A DNA stretch of 31,372 bases. Origin: a virus. The stretch covers positions 1-31,372 of the IMG/VR virus record IMGVR_UViG_3300046804_003070; one strand, 5' to 3'. The translations under genes and the position numbers were made by a program. The notes under the pieces were generated by a model, which saw only the letters and a program-made list of their open reading frames with translations, was not told the DNA's origin and did no database searches. Shown here piece after piece: positions 27,830 through 31,372 of the stretch (position 1 is its first letter; the number at the start of each line of letters is the position of its first letter).

Positions 27830-29845
27830 TTAGAACTTGCCTACAATTTCATCAAACTGGACACCGGTGCGTACTGCAACGAAGTTAAGCTGAATGAAAT
27901 TAATTGAACGAGCTGGTTTAATGTAGATGTCACCCCAGAATTCGTTACGGTCAATTCTTTCAGGAGTATTGTTTGTTGAATCGCAAACTACTCTGAAATC
28001 ATAGATACCGCGACGTCCTTTGATGTCTCTTAGATATGGCTCTACAAGATTTCTAAAGGATGCTCTAGTAAACTCATCGTTGATTTCAAAGAGAGTTGAC
28101 TTAGCAGCAGTAGAAATTGCCTTTTCAAGGACAATGAACAATCTACGTACGTTAATACGATCGAATGCTGATGGTCTTGCAAGTGCTGTCTTGTCACCGA
28201 ATAGAACAGTACCTTGACCAGGGAATGTTACTACTGGGTTAACACCATTCTTATAAAGAGCATCTCTTGCTGCTTTATCTGGATTGAATGCTAGCTTAAC
28301 TAGGTTCTTAATCTGACCTCTATTGAAACCAGCAGGTGAGAACCATGGATCGCGTACATCATCTGTTCTTACTACTGTACCTGCAATGTCACCATTGAGT
28401 GGGACCCAGCGATATGTATCATTGTACTTGTCGTACTGATACTTATAACCAGAATCGATTACAGCATAAGAAGATGATCTTACTGCGTTTCTAAATGTGT
28501 TAATGTTAGTTACTTCTGAACCTGCACTATTTACTACGTCTGTGCTTTCTGGTGATACGAACACTACACAATCCTTACGATACTCTGCAACATTATCGAT
28601 GAGATAATTTGCAAGACCTTCACCTACTGTACCATACTGTGACTTACCAGTAAGGATAAGTGAAACGTCAACATCTTCTGCACTCTTAAACTTATCATAA
28701 GCAGCAGTGAGATTTCCAAGTGTAGCAGTTGATTCTGTTACACCATCGTTACCACCTCTGAATGATTGTGCATATGGAATAGTGTTGATACCTGTTACGT
28801 TTGCTGCAGTGTTTGCAGAATAACCTGAACGATGGTTTGCCCACCATACGTACTTAGATGATTGGTTGAGGAAGTCTCTGTAGTAGATTGAGTTTCCTTG
28901 CTCTCCCTTTGCATCAGTTGCACGTGATAGACCTTGCCATACTTCTAGGATTTGACCTGAAGTGCCTGTGAAAGCGCCATCTTCGTCAACTACGATAACA
29001 TGAAGTTCATCATAAGAACCGCCTGCTGATGCAGTGTATGCAGATGTACCAGGAGCTGAACTTACATTGTTAAAGAATTCCCAGTAACGCACTGCTGTGT
29101 TAGGAGATGAGTTAGCTGCGAGATTATATGTAGTTGCTAATGATATATTAGCAGATGCAACTGTGTTTGATGTAATTGCAGGTGTTCCTACTGCAGTAAC
29201 TTTAAGATACTGAGTTCCTAGTGTGCTGTTACCAGCTGCAATATAATCACCTACGTTAATTGCATTTACAATTGAGTTTGCAGATGCGTTAGCGTTGTTG
29301 TTTGATGTTGCACTAGTTACTACAATCTGAAGTGTGTTGCTGTTAACTGAGAAGTTAAACGCTGGTACGCAATCAGAGTTGCCTGCAAGTGTTGATGAAT
29401 ATGCATTTGCTGAATCGCAAACAGAAATCTTCAGTGAATTTCCTAATGCTCCAGCCCATTTTGCTATGTAGATTGAGTTAGCATCGAATGTGCCAACTGA
29501 AGCGTTATATCCATCTTGATTTTTAATTTGTGTATTTGCTACAGCTACTGAACTATTTGATCCTGCATAGGCATTGTATGTATTTGATGCGCCTGCACGA
29601 CTTACGTATAATTTGTTTCCGTATGCAAGAAAATTAGCGGCGGTGAACCATGTTTCGAAGTTATTAGCTGTTGGCTTTCCATATCGAGAAACTAATTCTG
29701 ATTCTGAAGAAATCAGAACGCGATCCTCAATTGGGCCCCATCTAAATATACCGGCAATAGCACCCTCAGTTGTAGAAACTGCAGGCACCACTGTTGTTAG
29801 ATCAACTTCGGTAACATTAACGCCAGGACTTACTTGAAATGGCAT
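27830..29845 (-). CDS. 18: Tail sheath protein gp18
   Basis: Contractile sheath subunit. The 671-residue length is near T4 gp18 (659). The N-terminal SPGVNVTEVDLTTVVPAVSTTEGAI and the C-terminal attachment domain (FDRINVRRLFIVLEKAIS, NDEFTRASFRNLVEPYLRD, RRGIYDFRVVCD, NEFWGDIYIKPARSINFIQL) are diagnostic. The middle, about residues 90-350, is an Ala/Asn/Ser/Thr-rich, repetitive insertion region typical of the variable surface domain, so it may be under host- or environment-driven change. A TATAAATA late promoter is at 29899-29906. Confidence 0.97.
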   Translation of the reverse strand: MPFQVSPGVNVTEVDLTTVVPAVSTTEGAIAGIFRWGPIEDRVLISSESELVSRYGKPTANNFETWFTAANFLAYGNKLYVSRAGASNTYNAYAGSNSSVAVANTQIKNQDGYNASVGTFDANSIYIAKWAGALGNSLKISVCDSANAYSSTLAGNSDCVPAFNFSVNSNTLQIVVTSATSNNNANASANSIVNAINVGDYIAAGNSTLGTQYLKVTAVGTPAITSNTVASANISLATTYNLAANSSPNTAVRYWEFFNNVSSAPGTSAYTASAGGSYDELHVIVVDEDGAFTGTSGQILEVWQGLSRATDAKGEQGNSIYYRDFLNQSSKYVWWANHRSGYSANTAANVTGINTIPYAQSFRGGNDGVTESTATLGNLTAAYDKFKSAEDVDVSLILTGKSQYGTVGEGLANYLIDNVAEYRKDCVVFVSPESTDVVNSAGSEVTNINTFRNAVRSSSYAVIDSGYKYQYDKYNDTYRWVPLNGDIAGTVVRTDDVRDPWFSPAGFNRGQIKNLVKLAFNPDKAARDALYKNGVNPVVTFPGQGTVLFGDKTALARPSAFDRINVRRLFIVLEKAISTAAKSTLFEINDEFTRASFRNLVEPYLRDIKGRRGIYDFRVVCDSTNNTPERIDRNEFWGDIYIKPARSINFIQLNFVAVRTGVQFDEIVGKF

Positions 29846-29898
29846 TTTTTATCTCCTTTTATAATATAGATCTAAAACTCATGCTGATTTAGTACGAG

Positions 29899-29906
29899 TA
29901 TTTATA
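29899..29906 (-). promoter_or_regulatory. Late promoter of gp18-gp19
   Basis: TATAAATA on the minus strand in the 66-nt gap between gp17 and gp18. The spacing of 53 nt to the ATG leaves a longer leader than at the other late genes. Confidence 0.85.
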
Positions 29907-29911
29907 AAAAT

Positions 29912-31372
29912 CTAATTTAGAAGATATCTCTCGAATTCGTAGTCTGTGAGAACCTTCTCTTCTTTGCTCTCGTTTCCATCATCTATTATTCCAAAAGGAA
30001 TGAAGTCATCTTCATGCTCCTCTTCTAGACGGCGTCTGACGTCAGATTCTGAGACTTCTCTAAAGTAATTCTGACTGACCATCCATGCAAAAAGTACAAG
30101 GCACATAACCAAGTCGTCATGATATCCTTCTTCTGCATTGTATGTGTTTCTATCAACCACATATGTTGAGAGTTCGTTAATTATAGAGTAGTCGTTAAGA
30201 ATAATCTTGTTATTCTCTATAATTGTCTTAAGATTTGCACATCCAATTCTCTTAGTAACTGCAGTAGTCTTAATACCAAATCTACTTTTTGATCCATCAA
30301 CACCGATATTAGTACCTTTTCTACCGTTGATCTTAGTCATAACGATATTTTCATATTCTAGATCTTGCTGTAGAAGAGTTACTACTTGCTGTCCTACGTT
30401 AATTTCTACTAAGATTGCAGCATTATTATAGTACCTACCAATACCAGACAGAAGTGATGGATACATGAGCTGACTCATATTAGCATCTTTAAATGTAGCT
30501 ACGACTTCATATGGCATTACACTACTGTCTATTACTACGAAAGCGCTACTATCTAATCCTAGACCTTCACTGGTATCTACCAGAATAACATAGACATGAT
30601 CTTTGAGAGGTTCTGAATAGATATTAACACCTTGATGAGTTCTCATAGGAATTTTATAAGATAGTTTTGATAGAATAGTAGGATGAATGAGTGTGTTAGA
30701 TGAACCTAAGAACTCACACTCAAACTCTTGTCTAAACTGATCTATAGAAGTACTTCTGATCATCTGTTCTTTCCAGACCTCATCACGACCTGGAACATCT
30801 GACCAATGCACGTCTACTCTAGCATAATCATTACTACCGTTAACAGAATCATTCCATAGTTTATAGAATAGATTCATTCCATTAGGGGTAGACGTGATTA
30901 CTAGTTTAGTAGTCTTACCAGATGAAATAGTAGGAAAGACTGATGCGAAGAATGCATCTTGAATATTACGAGGTACGAATGCAAACTCATCAAGATAGAT
31001 CAGATTAAACGATTGACCACGAATTGCAGATGATGATGTAGAAGATGCCCTACACTTACTACCGTTCTCTAATTCTATGTATTTCTTATTCCATTCGATA
31101 ATGCCTTGCTGCATCCATTTAGGAAGCCATTCGTAAGCAAGCTGCATTCTAGATAAGATTTCGATAGATTGAGATTCTTTGTTTGCAAGAACTGCACAGT
31201 TAAAGTTCTCATTAAATAACAGCTTATGAAGAAGATAACCTACAACACCAGTTGTTTTACCAACCTGTCTAGGCATTTTACAGATTGTGTATCTGTTATC
31301 ATCGAATACCTTAAACATTTTCTTCTGGTATTCGTATGGTCTAAACGGAACCAGACCGAGATCAACATGTAC
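29912..31372 (-). CDS. 17: Terminase large subunit gp17 (partial; N-terminus beyond window)
   Basis: DNA-packaging motor ATPase and headful nuclease. The open frame continues to the window edge (first visible residues VHVDLGLVPFRPYEYQKK), so the start lies outside; 486 residues are visible against 610 in T4. Motifs: adenine/Q-type FRPYEYQ, Walker A MPRQVGKTT, Walker B NLIYLDEFAF, coupling motif VITSTPNGMN, and nuclease-domain acids in VILVDTSEGLG and GYHDDLVMCLV. The C-terminus (ESDVRRRLEEEHEDD ... FERYLLN) is acidic. It is the first gene of the structural block here. Confidence 0.97.
   Translation of the reverse strand, partial: VHVDLGLVPFRPYEYQKKMFKVFDDNRYTICKMPRQVGKTTGVVGYLLHKLLFNENFNCAVLANKESQSIEILSRMQLAYEWLPKWMQQGIIEWNKKYIELENGSKCRASSTSSSAIRGQSFNLIYLDEFAFVPRNIQDAFFASVFPTISSGKTTKLVITSTPNGMNLFYKLWNDSVNGSNDYARVDVHWSDVPGRDEVWKEQMIRSTSIDQFRQEFECEFLGSSNTLIHPTILSKLSYKIPMRTHQGVNIYSEPLKDHVYVILVDTSEGLGLDSSAFVVIDSSVMPYEVVATFKDANMSQLMYPSLLSGIGRYYNNAAILVEINVGQQVVTLLQQDLEYENIVMTKINGRKGTNIGVDGSKSRFGIKTTAVTKRIGCANLKTIIENNKIILNDYSIINELSTYVVDRNTYNAEEGYHDDLVMCLVLFAWMVSQNYFREVSESDVRRRLEEEHEDDFIPFGIIDDGNESKEEKVLTDYEFERYLLN

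Noticed and set aside
1-31372. tRNA, rRNA or integrase/attachment sites
   Set aside because: I saw no cloverleaf-like sequence with a proper T-arm GTTCRANYC motif and no integrase-like reading frame; nothing supports a temperate life style.

Overview
This window is a piece of an AT-rich, tailed, T4-like myovirus genome. The evidence is a set of clear T4-family core genes in a compact layout with very short gaps and many 1-26 nt overlaps: sliding clamp gp45, clamp loader gp44, recombination gp46/gp47, UvsW, UvsY, late sigma gp55, terminase gp17, sheath gp18, tube gp19, portal gp20, protease gp21, scaffold gp22 and capsid gp23. A phage peptide deformylase and a small gene between gp46 and gp47 recall marine (cyanophage/pelagiphage-type) T4 relatives. 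The QueD belongs to a divergent form that I associate with alphaproteobacteria. The host cannot be fixed from the sequence.

Layout. Bases 29912-31372 to 19756 (minus strand) hold the late head/tail block gp17-gp18-gp19-gp20-gp67-like-large core protein-small protein-gp21-gp22-gp23. TATAAATA late promoters stand before gp18, gp20, the gp67-like gene, gp22 and gp23, and a terminator with a UUCG loop follows gp23. Bases 17266-19699 (plus strand) are an island of seven small genes behind a near-consensus sigma70 promoter, including a SWIM zinc-finger protein and a protein with a twin-arginine-like signal peptide. Bases 17092 to 13236 (minus) hold small genes, a tail-tube-like protein, UvsY, UvsW and gp55. 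Bases 13239 to 9468 hold gp47, gp46, peptide deformylase and small genes. Bases 9426 to 1968 hold a nucleotide/DNA-modification block. Bases 1954 to 1 hold a glycosyltransferase, gp45 and the N-terminal part of gp44.

The most interesting system is the modification block. It has a full set of genes for making 7-deazaguanine from GTP and placing it in DNA: FolE, QueD, QueE, QueC, QueF (giving preQ1), a TGT-like transglycosylase (DpdA type) and, overlapping it, a PurN-like formyltransferase that best fits DpdN. The predicted product is 7-(formylamino)methyl-7-deazaguanine in phage DNA. Several enzymes are unusual: QueC has lost all its zinc cysteines, and QueE carries a long insertion inside its iron-sulfur cysteine motif. 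Two nuclease-like genes (GIY-YIG-like and PD-(D/E)XK-like) lie next to DpdA.

Regulation. Two promoters 10 kb apart (one for the DpdA-to-clamp operon, one for the plus-strand island) share an identical 28-nt stretch from the -10 region into the leader. A 15-bp repeat occurs four times, always just upstream of early-type promoters. This suggests a phage-specific early regulon linking DNA modification, replication and host-takeover genes.
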